The position numbers were made by a program, and so were the translations under genes. From NCBI GenBank assembly GCA_039820545.1, contig JBCBPW010000004.1, positions 1 through 64,000 of the forward strand: 64,000 nt of DNA, given 5' to 3'. Of the stretch, positions 17,214 to 25,729 are shown piece after piece (the first letter of the stretch is position 1; each line of letters opens with the position of its first letter). Below the pieces are notes generated by a model. The model did not search any database and was not told the DNA's origin. It was given only the letters and a program-made list of their open reading frames with translations. The DNA comes from JALEFZ01 sp039820545 (GTDB lineage Bacteria > Bacteroidota > Bacteroidia > J057).

Positions 17214-18785
17214 TTACCTGCCTTTAGGTGCCAATTCTACAATAGGTATCAGCATTTCCTCAAGACTAATCCCTCCGTGCTGGAAAGTGTCTTTGTAGTA
17301 GTTGACGTAATAATTGTAATTGTTGGGATAGGCAAAGAAGTAGTCTTCCATAGAGAAAACGTAGGTTGAGCTAACATTTGATTTGGGAAGTCTAGCTTCT
17401 TGTGGCTTACGCACGGTGAATACATGCTTCAAGCTTTCGTCATAGTTGAGATTTCTCCCTTGCTTATATCGCAGATTGGTGGTCGTGTTGCGGTCGCCAA
17501 TGATGCGGATGGGGCGCTTGACACGTACGGTCCCATGATCTGTCGTGAGGATGATTTTGACGTTGCGCTCGCTGAGGGTACGCAGGGCGCGCAGCAGCTG
17601 AGAATGCTCTAGCCAACCTCTTGAAAGGGAGCGATAAGCAGCTTCGTGTGGCGCCAACTCTCGTATGATATTCATCTCGGTGCGAGAGTGCGAGAGCAGA
17701 TCAATGAAGTTATAAACGATGAAATTGACATCATTTTGCAGCAGATTGAGGATGTTATCTGCTAAATTTTTTCCATCATCATTGGTGATGACCTTGTGGT
17801 AGCTATGCTTTACATTGAGGCGGTGACGCTTGAGCATAGATTCAACAAATGCAGCTTCGTGCTTATTCTTTCCGCCTTCTTCATCGTCATTTAGCCAAAG
17901 TTTGGGATATCGCTGCGAAATTTCGAGCGGCATCATACCTGCAAATATGGAGTTACGTGCATATTGCGTGGCTGTCGGGAGAATCGAGTAGTACGCTTGT
18001 TCTTTGACGACATAAAACAACTCGGAGATGATGCTCTGAAAGGCGCGCCACTGGTCCAGACGCAGACAATCTACTAAGATGAAGAAGACACTTTCGTACC
18101 CTCCGTCGAGATGGGGAAAGGTCGTTTGGGGAATGACATCTGGAGAGAGAATCGGACGCTCGCTCAGATCTCCTGTATTCACCCAATCAAGGTAGTTTCG
18201 CGCCACAAATTTCCCGAAGTTGCTGTTGGCTTCTGAAAGCTGATTGGCGAGGACTTCTTCCATACTCTTGTCCTCATTCTCCTCCATTTTAGCGTCCCAA
18301 TAGATCAGCTTTTTGTAGATGTCGATCCACTCGGGATGGTCATTGTCCTCAAAAAACTGCATGGCAATGTTTCGGAAGTCTTGCTGATAGCCAGAGTTGA
18401 CTTTTGCTGTGACGAGCCGTTTATTTTCCAGCACTTTCTTCAATGCGAGGAGGATCTGGCTTGGCTTGACAGGTTTGATGAGGTAATCTGCAATCTGCGC
18501 CCCCAAGGCATCCTCCATGATGTGCTCTTCTTCTGATTTGGTGACCATGATCACAGGCTGACTGGGTTTGATCTGTTGAATCTCAGACAAAACCGTCAGA
18601 CCATCCATTCCTGGCATTTGCTCATCCAAGAACACGACATCATAGCTTTTTTCCTTGATCAACTCCAGGGCATCAATGCCATTACTGACAGACTCTACCT
18701 GAAAATCTTTTTCTTTCAGGTACATCATATGTGCTTTCAGGAGATCAACCTCGTCGTCTACCCATAGTATTTTTGCGCTCGCCAT
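17214..18785 (-). CDS. porX: PorX, response regulator with alkaline-phosphatase-like effector domain
   Basis: A 523-residue two-domain response regulator that controls the type IX secretion system in Bacteroidota, where it pairs with sensor kinase PorY and acts with sigma factor SigP. The receiver domain (1-125) has the acidic pair Asp10/Asp11, phosphoacceptor Asp54 in VFLDEQMPGMDG and Lys83. A helical linker (about 130-205) leads to a PglZ/alkaline-phosphatase-superfamily domain with expected zinc ligands: DCLRLDQW (about 240), TATQYAR, FIDLLSHSRTEM, TTDHGTV (Asp-His) and FQHGG. In studied homologues this domain hydrolyses oligonucleotides. The frame is open to 18812, but MASAKILWVDDE at 18785 matches the family start. 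No PorY gene is present in the window. Confidence 0.95.
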   Translation of the reverse strand: MASAKILWVDDEVDLLKAHMMYLKEKDFQVESVSNGIDALELIKEKSYDVVFLDEQMPGMDGLTVLSEIQQIKPSQPVIMVTKSEEEHIMEDALGAQIADYLIKPVKPSQILLALKKVLENKRLVTAKVNSGYQQDFRNIAMQFFEDNDHPEWIDIYKKLIYWDAKMEENEDKSMEEVLANQLSEANSNFGKFVARNYLDWVNTGDLSERPILSPDVIPQTTFPHLDGGYESVFFILVDCLRLDQWRAFQSIISELFYVVKEQAYYSILPTATQYARNSIFAGMMPLEISQRYPKLWLNDDEEGGKNKHEAAFVESMLKRHRLNVKHSYHKVITNDDGKNLADNILNLLQNDVNFIVYNFIDLLSHSRTEMNIIRELAPHEAAYRSLSRGWLEHSQLLRALRTLSERNVKIILTTDHGTVRVKRPIRIIGDRNTTTNLRYKQGRNLNYDESLKHVFTVRKPQEARLPKSNVSSTYVFSMEDYFFAYPNNYNYYVNYYKDTFQHGGISLEEMLIPIVELAPKGR

Positions 18786-19379
18786 AATGATTCTCTTAAT
18801 TTGATTCAGCATCGAATCAAATGTTTCGCTTATTGTTCAAATTGTACCGTCGTGCCTGCCTATCGAAGTAAATCGGAGGAAAGTATGACAAAATAACAAA
18901 AGGGTAGAAATCCTGGCAGTGGCAATGAGATTTTTTGGTGGAAAGTAAGAATGTACTAAAGATAGTAACATCCAGCTTTAAAGGACGAAAATTTGAGGTG
19001 AAAGTTGATGTTTGATCCGATTTTTTGAAAAAGAATGAAGGGAAAGTCTGGGTAGAAATATTCAAAGGGAGATAAAAGTCTAAAAATCAAGGTTTTATTG
19101 CCAGTTTATACACCAGAGAATAATCTGTGTAAATCTCCAAAATCTCTGGTTAAATACTTGGCCACATATAATCTTAAGTTGTCGATCACAGATGTATTTT
19201 TTTCTATGTCAACATCAACGATAGATTTGATGGATAATTCAAGCCTACATAATTCTCATGAGATGAGCGGCTATAAATTCTAATATTCATTTTATATGGC
19301 CATAATTGCCGTATTTTCGTATCTATAATCTAGGGTTAAAAATCAGCATCTAACCAAAAACACATTTATATAAAAATAC
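18786..19379. other. divergent intergenic region between porX and the TPR-AAA gene
   Basis: 594 A+T-rich bases with no convincing gene; short frames here lack family features. It must hold promoters for both flanking transcription units. TATTTTCG (19312-19319) is one base from the -7 consensus for the + gene, and TACAATTTG on the minus strand near 18835-18845 resembles it with an extra base; neither is strong. Confidence 0.4.
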
Positions 19380-20708
19380 ATGAAGGATATGCACGATGAT
19401 GCACTTGAAAGCTTGAAGGAAGCCCTCAAGCATTCTCCTGATAATCTCCCCCTGCGCATTCACTATGCGGAGTTATTGATGGAAGGGGAAAGATGGGAAG
19501 AGGCGACGACACAGTTGAAGTACGTATTGGAAAAAGACAGCCTTCATTTCAAAGGACGTCTGTTACTTGCTACCCTGCATTTGGAGCAGGAGCAGTATTC
19601 TAGAGGAATCGTCATCCTGGAAGCACTGAAGAATGAGTTTCCCAACTCTAAGCAAGTCCTGCTGCTACTGGCCAAGGCTTTCTTGAGAGAGGATAGTATC
19701 AGCGAGGCCCTGGTTCATTATCAAGCTTTGCTCAAAATAGATCCAGAAGCTACCGATCAGGAACTAGACATTCATTTACGAAACTATCAGCCACATGAGG
19801 AGATGAACTTTGAGGAGGGATTTGATGAAGATGGACTGGATATGATGGAGAAGCCACGCATCAACTTTGAAGATGTAGGGGGAATGAAGCGCGTCAAGGA
19901 GGAAATCGACCTAAAGATCATCAAGCCGCTTCAGCATCAGGAGATCTACAAAGCATATGGCAAAAAGATTGGGGGAGGCATTCTTTTGTATGGCCCTCCA
20001 GGTTGTGGGAAGACGCATATCGCACGTGCGACAGCTGGACAGGTAGATGCCAAATTTATCAATGTCGGCATCAGCGATGTCTTGGACATGTGGGTAGGAA
20101 ATAGCGAGCGCAACTTGCATGAGATCTTCGAGGTCGCACGTGCAAACGCGCCATGTGTCTTGTTCTTTGATGAGATCGATGCCTTGGGCGCCAGTCGTAC
20201 CGATATGCGCCAATCCAATAGCCGCAAGTTGATCAATCAGTTTTTGGCGGAGTTGGATGGGATAGAGGCGCAAAATGATGGGCTGCTGATCATCGGTGCG
20301 ACCAATGCCCCTTGGCATTTGGATTCTGCTTTCCGTCGTCCAGGTCGATTTGATCGGATCATCTTCGTGGAGCCACCTGATCAGGAAAGCAGGGCAGATA
20401 TCCTCCGTATCCAACTTAAGGATAAACCGATTGTGAATATAGACTATGAGGACATCGCCAAGCGGTCCAAGGACTACAGCGGAGCAGACCTCAACGCTGT
20501 CATCGATCTTGCGATTGAATCCAAGCTGGCAGAAGCTTTCAAGCAGGGAGTCCCACAACCGCTAAGCACACAGGACCTCAAGAAAGCCCTAAAAAAGCAC
20601 CGTCCCTCGACTAAGGACTGGTTTGCTAGTGCCCGAAATTATGCCCTGTATTCCAATGATTCAGGCCTATATGATGACGTTCTCACGTATTTGAATATCA
20701 AAAAATAA
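19380..20708 (+). CDS. TPR-AAA+ ATPase
   Basis: A 442-residue cytoplasmic protein with three or so N-terminal TPR-like repeats (about 1-125) followed by a classical AAA+ domain of the Cdc48/FtsH/Vps4 group. Walker A GPPGCGKTH is at 205-213, Walker B LFFDEIDALG at 261-270 (Asp264, Glu265), sensor 1 in IIGATNAP (305-311), and the arginine fingers in FRRPGRFDR (318-326). The pore-loop position holds Met-Trp-Val-Gly (237-240), consistent with threading a peptide substrate. No protease or membrane segment is present. The stop codon overlaps the next start (TAATG), so it is translationally coupled to a TPR membrane protein, its probable partner. Function unknown. Confidence 0.88.
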   Translation: MKDMHDDALESLKEALKHSPDNLPLRIHYAELLMEGERWEEATTQLKYVLEKDSLHFKGRLLLATLHLEQEQYSRGIVILEALKNEFPNSKQVLLLLAKAFLREDSISEALVHYQALLKIDPEATDQELDIHLRNYQPHEEMNFEEGFDEDGLDMMEKPRINFEDVGGMKRVKEEIDLKIIKPLQHQEIYKAYGKKIGGGILLYGPPGCGKTHIARATAGQVDAKFINVGISDVLDMWVGNSERNLHEIFEVARANAPCVLFFDEIDALGASRTDMRQSNSRKLINQFLAELDGIEAQNDGLLIIGATNAPWHLDSAFRRPGRFDRIIFVEPPDQESRADILRIQLKDKPIVNIDYEDIAKRSKDYSGADLNAVIDLAIESKLAEAFKQGVPQPLSTQDLKKALKKHRPSTKDWFASARNYALYSNDSGLYDDVLTYLNIKK

Positions 20709-21961
20709 TGGAGCTACACGCTACAATCAATCAAGCACAATTTTATCTCGAGCGAAACCGCTTGGATGAAGCGGAGAAAGTGTTGCGTGCCTATCTGGGA
20801 CAGGACCCTGAGCGTGGAGAAATCCTCCATATATTGGCCATTGTCTTGTCACGCGCTAAGCAACACAAGGAGGCAGAAGCCACTATCCAATATGCCATAT
20901 CGCTAGAACCAGATAATGCGCATTATCTCTATATCTATGCAATTATTTTGGTCGAAAGAGACCAGCCCAAGAAAGCTGAGGAGTATATTCGGCAAGCCAT
21001 CCAGTTTAATCCTGAGGAGGCCGAGTACTTTGGCTTGCTAGCCAATATCAAGCTGGTGCTCAAAGACTTCCAGGCTGCGCTTGATTTTGCTGAGCAGGGA
21101 CTACAGATCAACCCTGCTTCTATCTACTGCCTCAATATGAAGTCCACGGCTCAAGTGAAGCTAGGGCAGGCAGATGAAGCCAGTAATCCCATCGAGGAAG
21201 CGCTCAAGAGAGATCCCGAAAATGCCTATACCCATGCTGTCTATGGCTGGGGTTTGCTAGAACGAGGAGAACCCAAGGAAGCGCTCAAGTATTTTCGCGA
21301 GGCGCTGCGCCTGGACCCTGAGCTCAACTCTGCCAGACAGGGGATGATGGAGGCTTTGAAGTCTCAATATCTGTTCTATCGCTTATTTATGCAGTTTTTC
21401 TTCTGGATGAGTAATCAAGGGGCACGTGTGCAGTGGGCAGTCATCGTAGGAATAGTCATAGGGGGAAATGTATTGCGAGACTGGGCCGATAAAAATGAGA
21501 CGTTGCGGCCTTTTTTGCTGACAATTTATGGAGGCTTGGTCGGATTTGCCCTGCTCACATGGATCATCACACCTTTATCCAATCTAGTATTGCGCCTCAA
21601 TCCCTATGGACGGTTCCTTCTCAATAAAGACCAGACCAGAGCTTCTACTTATGTGGGCGTAGCACTAGCTACAGGTGTACTGGGTATACTTGCTTATATC
21701 ATTTCGGGGATGGCAGGCATGATGGCGGTCGGATTCTTCGGTTTTACGATGATGCTGCCTCTGGGAAGTATGTTTTCAAGAGGGGAGGGGAGAAAACGCC
21801 TCTTTCTCGTGGGCTACACGATCCTCATGCTGGTTGTGGGGGGCATTGGGATATTCTTGACTTTTAGCCTCAACTCCACAGACCATTTGTTTGCGTTAAT
21901 TTATTCTCTCCTTTTTGTCGGTTATACTTGGCTGGCGAACTTGATCACGATTCGAACATAA
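20708..21961 (+). CDS. TPR-containing multi-pass membrane protein
   Basis: A 417-residue protein. Residues 1-215 are five to six tetratricopeptide repeats (for example around 36-68 and 172-203, EPKEALKYFREALRLDPELN). After a linker, residues about 235-415 contain five or six hydrophobic membrane helices (VQWAVIVGIVIGGNVL; FLLTIYGGLVGFALL; two adjacent glycine-rich helices near 315-350; FLVGYTILMLVVGGIGIF; and a last helix near 395-412). The TPR domain has no signal peptide before it and should be cytoplasmic, well placed to receive the coupled AAA+ ATPase. The ATG shares one base with the ATPase stop. No known family was recognised. Confidence 0.82.
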   Translation: MELHATINQAQFYLERNRLDEAEKVLRAYLGQDPERGEILHILAIVLSRAKQHKEAEATIQYAISLEPDNAHYLYIYAIILVERDQPKKAEEYIRQAIQFNPEEAEYFGLLANIKLVLKDFQAALDFAEQGLQINPASIYCLNMKSTAQVKLGQADEASNPIEEALKRDPENAYTHAVYGWGLLERGEPKEALKYFREALRLDPELNSARQGMMEALKSQYLFYRLFMQFFFWMSNQGARVQWAVIVGIVIGGNVLRDWADKNETLRPFLLTIYGGLVGFALLTWIITPLSNLVLRLNPYGRFLLNKDQTRASTYVGVALATGVLGILAYIISGMAGMMAVGFFGFTMMLPLGSMFSRGEGRKRLFLVGYTILMLVVGGIGIFLTFSLNSTDHLFALIYSLLFVGYTWLANLITIRT

Positions 21962-21986
21962 GTTGACTGTAGTGAATATTTGATAA

Positions 21987-22023
21987 AAATGCCCTGCGCT
22001 GTAATTAGCAACGCAGGGCATTT
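21987..22023. terminator. bidirectional terminator
   Basis: Perfect 12-bp stem AAATGCCCTGCG (21987-21998) with CGCAGGGCATTT (22012-22023) between two convergent genes. Both exits are T-rich (CACTTTTCTTT on +; TTTTTAT on -), so it can serve the TPR gene and the 22073-22609 gene. Confidence 0.88.
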
Positions 22024-22072
22024 CACTTTTCTTTGGTCCAGGTAGTTTTCCTTCACTCAAAGAAATACACGC

Positions 22073-22609
22073 TTAAAGCAGTACCTCTTTCATCCTCTGT
22101 ATTCCTTCATCTGTAGGTCCTCCATGCTCATAAAACAAAATATTTCCAGTTTCATCTAATATGAAAATATGCGCTTCCTTATAGCTTCCAATGCTTAGAG
22201 CTTTTTTATACTTCCCTTTGTCACCATAAAAGCAAGCAATGTTGTCATGCTTCTCAGAAGGAATACCAGATCGCATACCATTGTCTACCCAACCCCTCAT
22301 CATACCAAATGCAGAGGCCATCATAGGAATTTCATAGAAAACGACACCTTCAGGCTTAAGGTATTGTTCATAGGCATTGGCCCACGCATTGGCTTGGTTT
22401 TGGGGCTTCATATAAGCTCCCATATCCTCAAATACCATAGCAATAAAGGATTTCTTTCCCATGATATCTTCGGGAAAAGTGATGTTATTCCCCGCCAATG
22501 TCTGTGCTTTGAGAGTGGGGAAGGCTTGAGACTGGTCCATTTGGTGTTCCATTTTGTTTGCACTACAAGCTGAGAGTACGAATAGCGTAGCAATTAAGAA
22601 ACGAGTCAT
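22073..22609 (-). CDS. exported thioredoxin-fold-like lipoprotein without active-site cysteines
   Basis: A 178-residue protein with a lipoprotein signal (FVLSAC) and short linker. The mature part reads like a thioredoxin/ATP10-type fold: FPTLKAQTLAGNNITFPEDIMGKKSFIAMVF near the start, and HIFILDETGNILFYEHGGPTDEG at the end, which resemble the beta strands and the cis-Pro/final strands of redoxin proteins. However the CXXC position after beta-1 (VFEDMGAYM) has no cysteine, so a redox role is unlikely. ATP10-like assembly factors show the same pattern. Function remains unassigned; family resemblance is from strand order only. Confidence 0.6.
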   Translation of the reverse strand: MTRFLIATLFVLSACSANKMEHQMDQSQAFPTLKAQTLAGNNITFPEDIMGKKSFIAMVFEDMGAYMKPQNQANAWANAYEQYLKPEGVVFYEIPMMASAFGMMRGWVDNGMRSGIPSEKHDNIACFYGDKGKYKKALSIGSYKEAHIFILDETGNILFYEHGGPTDEGIQRMKEVLL

Positions 22610-22843
22610 AAGATAAATTAGTTACAAAAACCATGTAATTTTAATGAGGAATCTATGTTTACATATTATAATGAGTGCAAAAGAAAAGTGTTTGTGGGAT
22701 TCAGGAAAATTTGAAACAAAGCGCGTAATGGTTATCATGAATTAATTTTTATCGTCAGATGCTTGATTAGGAGAGGAATAATTTTTAAACCCATTCACAA
22801 ACTGTAACTTGCACGCCTACCAGGAGAAGAATTAGAAAACAGC

Positions 22844-24076
22844 TTGAAGCCTCCCAAAATCATCAATGATCCGGTACACGGGTTTATCGAAATTCCTCGA
22901 GGATTGATCCTCAACGTGATAGACACGCCCAGTTTCCAGCGTTTGCGGCGCATCAAACAGCTGGGACAGAGCTCTTTTGTTTATCCTGGAGCTGTCCACA
23001 CGCGGTTTAATCATGCGATGGGTGCCATGCACCTGATGCGTCAGGCTCTGGATGTCCTGCGCCGCAAGAAAGTGGAGATCTCCAAACAAGAGTACAAAGC
23101 GGCTATGCTGGCCATTTTGATGCATGATATTGGACACGGACCCTTCTCTCATGCATTAGAGCACGTGATTATTCCTGATTTGCACCATGAGCAGATGTCG
23201 CTGGCATTGATGCACCACCTCAACAAAGTATTTAGAGGTAAGCTCGACACGGCAATTGAGATTTTTGAGGGAAAATATGAACGACGGTTCTTCCATCAGC
23301 TCGTCTCGGGACAGCTGGATATGGACCGGATGGATTATTTGATTCGTGACAGTTTTTTCACAGGGGTTGCTGAGGGAATCGTAGGCATAGATCGCATCAT
23401 CAAGATCCTCAATGTTCACAATAACCAGCTTGTCTGTGAGGATAAAGGAATTTACTCCTTGGAGAAGTTCATCCTCGCACGTCGACTCATGTACTGGCAA
23501 GTCTATCTACACAAAGCGGCTATGTCGGCTGAGTACACGATTGTAAATATCTTGAAGCGTGTAAGGTTATTGGTAGAGGCTGGTGAAGAGGTATACCTAG
23601 ACGAGAATCTGGGATATTTCTTCCACAATGCTGTCAATCCCAATAATCTGACTGAGGAGGTGATTGAGCGCTACATTCAGCTAGACGACAATGACATTGA
23701 GTTTTCGATCAAGAAATGGCAGCAGTCACACGATCCCGTTTTGGCGGATCTCTGCCATCGAATTCAGTCGCGCAAGTTGCTGAAGATTCGTCTTCAAAAT
23801 ACGCCTTTCGATGAGGAGATGATTGCAGAAAGCCGCGAAAAGCTGGCGAAGAAGTGGAAAATCGCTGAGAAGGATACCGCCTATTATGTCTTTAGCGGCC
23901 AAGTTTCAAATCAAGCTTATGTAGAGAATTCCCGTGAGCCTATTTTGATCCGATATAAGTCTGGGGATTTGGTAGATTTATCCTCTGCCTCAGATCTACC
24001 CAATATTCATGCGCTATCGACCCCTGTGGTAAAGTACTTTTTCTGCGCACCTGAAGAAATGATGGCGAATAAGTAA
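22844..24076 (+). CDS. HD-domain phosphohydrolase (COG1078 family)
   Basis: A 410-residue metal-dependent phosphohydrolase related to dGTPases and SAMHD1-like enzymes. It begins with the family opening KIINDPVHGFIEIPRG and SFQRLRRIKQLGQSSFVYPGAVHTRFNHAMG, then the HD pair in AILMHDIGHGPFSHALEH (about residues 90-107) and the final metal ligand in SGQLDMDRMDYLIRDS (about 162-177). The start is a TTG at 22844; no in-frame ATG or GTG exists upstream before a stop, so the unusual start stands. Members of this family hydrolyse deoxynucleoside triphosphates or have unknown nucleotide substrates. The marR gene begins 4 bases after it. Confidence 0.9.
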   Translation: MKPPKIINDPVHGFIEIPRGLILNVIDTPSFQRLRRIKQLGQSSFVYPGAVHTRFNHAMGAMHLMRQALDVLRRKKVEISKQEYKAAMLAILMHDIGHGPFSHALEHVIIPDLHHEQMSLALMHHLNKVFRGKLDTAIEIFEGKYERRFFHQLVSGQLDMDRMDYLIRDSFFTGVAEGIVGIDRIIKILNVHNNQLVCEDKGIYSLEKFILARRLMYWQVYLHKAAMSAEYTIVNILKRVRLLVEAGEEVYLDENLGYFFHNAVNPNNLTEEVIERYIQLDDNDIEFSIKKWQQSHDPVLADLCHRIQSRKLLKIRLQNTPFDEEMIAESREKLAKKWKIAEKDTAYYVFSGQVSNQAYVENSREPILIRYKSGDLVDLSSASDLPNIHALSTPVVKYFFCAPEEMMANK

Positions 24077-24080
24077 GCAT

Positions 24081-24539
24081 ATGGAAGGACCGAATAAATT
24101 TGATAAGGACTTAGAAGATGTCGTATACTTTCGGATAGAACGTACTATGCGAAGGGTCAAAGCGCATACGCGCAAAGTCCTCAAAGCACATAATTTTGGT
24201 GTGACGATAGATCAGTGGATCACGCTCAAAAGACTGAGTGAAGTCCCCGATGGCATCAGCCAGATGGAATTGGCCGCCTCTACCTTTAAAGATCCTGCGG
24301 CAATCACGCGGATTTTAGATCATTTGGTAAAGAAAGAGCTTGTACTCCGCCAGACAGTGGCACATGATCGCCGTACACTCAACCTGCAACTTTCCGAAAA
24401 GGGCTGGGCTTTGGTGAGGAGGATGACGCCCCATGTTCAAGCAATTCGACAAAAAGGAGTCAACCTACTTTCCTCTGAAGAGGCGGAAGATTTAAAAAGT
24501 ATTTTAGATAAAATTTATCATTCGATGGAACCTGAATAA
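24081..24539 (+). CDS. MarR-family transcriptional regulator
   Basis: A 152-residue dimeric winged-helix regulator. The HTH is at about 50-90 (SEVPDGISQMELAASTFKDPAAITRILDHLVKKEL) and the beta-wing at 95-112 (RQTVAHDRRTLNLQLSEKG), with the wing Asp-Arg-Arg typical of MarR. It lies in the same transcript direction just behind the HD gene. Two 12-base copies of a palindrome-like site, TTGATATATCAA and TTAATATATCAA, sit between its stop and the next gene, and one more perfect copy precedes the gene after that; they are the likely operators. The ligand is unknown. Confidence 0.92.
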   Translation: MEGPNKFDKDLEDVVYFRIERTMRRVKAHTRKVLKAHNFGVTIDQWITLKRLSEVPDGISQMELAASTFKDPAAITRILDHLVKKELVLRQTVAHDRRTLNLQLSEKGWALVRRMTPHVQAIRQKGVNLLSSEEAEDLKSILDKIYHSMEPE

Positions 24540-24555
24540 TTTTTTTTCGTTATAA

Positions 24556-24582
24556 TTGATATATCAATAATTAATATATCAA
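24556..24582. promoter_or_regulatory. tandem MarR-type operator
   Basis: TTGATATATCAA (24556-24567, perfect palindrome) and TTAATATATCAA (24571-24582, one mismatch) are spaced by three bases and end just before the ATG of the DOMON gene at 24586. Binding would block transcription or translation start of that gene. The same motif recurs at 25128. Assignment to the adjacent MarR protein is inference from position. Confidence 0.7.
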
Positions 24583-24585
24583 ATA

Positions 24586-25086
24586 ATGAAGCTTATACCG
24601 CTATTATTCATGTTCCTACTGATAAAAATATCTTTGACCCAAGCTCAGGACCTACAAATCCTCGAAGAGGGAAATATGAAGGTAGAATTTTCATTGAGTC
24701 AGGATACCGTAAGACTCCTGATAGAAGCACCGACTACAGGTTGGGTAGCTGTAGGTTTCAATGAAAAAAATGACATTGTACATACAGATCTCAAAATGAT
24801 GCGTGTGGTAGAGGGGAGGGGAGAAGCGGAGGACCAGTATGTTCAAGGCCCTGGTGTACATCCTCAAGATCTCGAAATAGGGGGAAAGCAAGACGTTTAT
24901 GTGAGTTCAGCTAGTGAAATGAATGGAAAGACTTTGCTAGAGGTTAAAATCCCCTCTCATACAGGTGACCGCTTTGATTTTGAGGTGAATAAAGGGGAAA
25001 GCTTGTGGCTGATTCTCGCTTATTCTGTTTCAGACGACTTTGACCACCATTCTCGTTGGCGCAGGCACTTTGAGGTAACATTTTAA
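24586..25086 (+). CDS. exported DOMON-domain protein
   Basis: A 166-residue exported protein with signal peptide MKLIPLLFMFLLIKISLTQA. The mature chain is a single DOMON domain: MKVEFSLSQDTVRLLIEAPTTGWVAVGFNE, then DLKMMRVVEGRGEAEDQYV, WLILAYSVSDDFDHHSRWRRHFEVTF. The GWVAVGF strand and the late HH/RRH cluster are typical of the cytochrome/heme- or sugar-binding DOMON branch. No additional catalytic module is present, so it is likely a small ligand- or heme-binding protein. It is preceded by a tandem operator-like palindrome and is probably controlled by the MarR gene upstream. Confidence 0.8.
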   Translation: MKLIPLLFMFLLIKISLTQAQDLQILEEGNMKVEFSLSQDTVRLLIEAPTTGWVAVGFNEKNDIVHTDLKMMRVVEGRGEAEDQYVQGPGVHPQDLEIGGKQDVYVSSASEMNGKTLLEVKIPSHTGDRFDFEVNKGESLWLILAYSVSDDFDHHSRWRRHFEVTF

Positions 25087-25127
25087 AAATGGTAGAGAAA
25101 AAAGCCTATCAAATTATAGAAAAATAC

Positions 25128-25139
25128 TTGATATATCAA
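25128..25139. promoter_or_regulatory. second MarR-type operator
   Basis: A third copy of TTGATATATCAA, perfect palindrome, 22 bases before the ATG of the NTF2-like gene. Its identity with 24556-24567 suggests both small exported proteins share control. Confidence 0.65.
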
Positions 25140-25161
25140 CATTTTAAATCATTTAACTATT

Positions 25162-25587
25162 ATGAATCGATTGATCTTCATCTTCCTTTTTTTCGCTTCG
25201 TTCATAGGTACTTCCTGTGCACAAAATCTTGAGAAACAGATTTCGTCAGTAGTCAAGACTTTTACCCAAGGCGGTGATAGTCACGATCTGGCCAAGTTAG
25301 AATCTTCTTTGCATGCTGATTACCGCATGGTATGGCATGATGGACAGAACGCCCAAGCATTCATTGCAGACAAGGCCACCTTTGTAGATAAGGTGAAAAG
25401 CAAGGAATGGGGGGGCGATTCACGCAAGGTACGGATTGAGGAGGTCCATATTATCTCCGAAGCCAATGCTTATGTAAAAGCTACCCTTCAGGGCGACAAA
25501 GCCGACTTCTTCAGCCACTACACTTTGATCAATTCTGAGGGGAAATGGCAGATTGTACACGAGCTAGTCACAGCTCAGTTTAAGTAA
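25162..25587 (+). CDS. exported NTF2-like (SnoaL/lumazine-binding-like) protein
   Basis: A 141-residue exported protein with a hydrophobic signal ending FIGTSCA, cleavage probably before QNLEK. The mature part is a single NTF2-like cone: an N-terminal helix pair (VVKTFTQGGDSHDLAKLESSL), HADYRMVWHDG strand, and the closing strands AYVKATLQGDKADFFSHYTLINSEGKWQIVHELV, close to the DUF4440/putative lumazine-binding families. These bind small ligands or are structural; catalysis is not evident. It follows the DOMON gene after 75 bases and has the same palindrome upstream, so the two probably form a regulon under the MarR protein. Confidence 0.8.
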   Translation: MNRLIFIFLFFASFIGTSCAQNLEKQISSVVKTFTQGGDSHDLAKLESSLHADYRMVWHDGQNAQAFIADKATFVDKVKSKEWGGDSRKVRIEEVHIISEANAYVKATLQGDKADFFSHYTLINSEGKWQIVHELVTAQFK

Positions 25588-25660
25588 CCGTATGAAGTAG
25601 AAAATGACAGGCAGAGGGCACGATTGGGGTCCTCTACCTTCGTATTCTAATACCAGATGA

Positions 25661-25693
25661 AATAAAAAAAGAGGACCTGGAAAAGTCCTCTTT
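25661..25693 (-). terminator. intrinsic terminator of the SH3 lipoprotein gene
   Basis: Nine-base stem (AAAGAGGAC 25668-25676 with GTCCTCTTT 25685-25693), 8-base loop, seven T on the minus strand, 36 bases after the gene's stop. Confidence 0.88.
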
Positions 25694-25729
25694 CATGCGC
25701 ATATAAATTATTCGAAAGTAATTTTTCGT

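Noticed and set aside
18817..19065. 82-codon frame upstream of porX
   Set aside because: A+T-rich, no family, no start context; intergenic noise.
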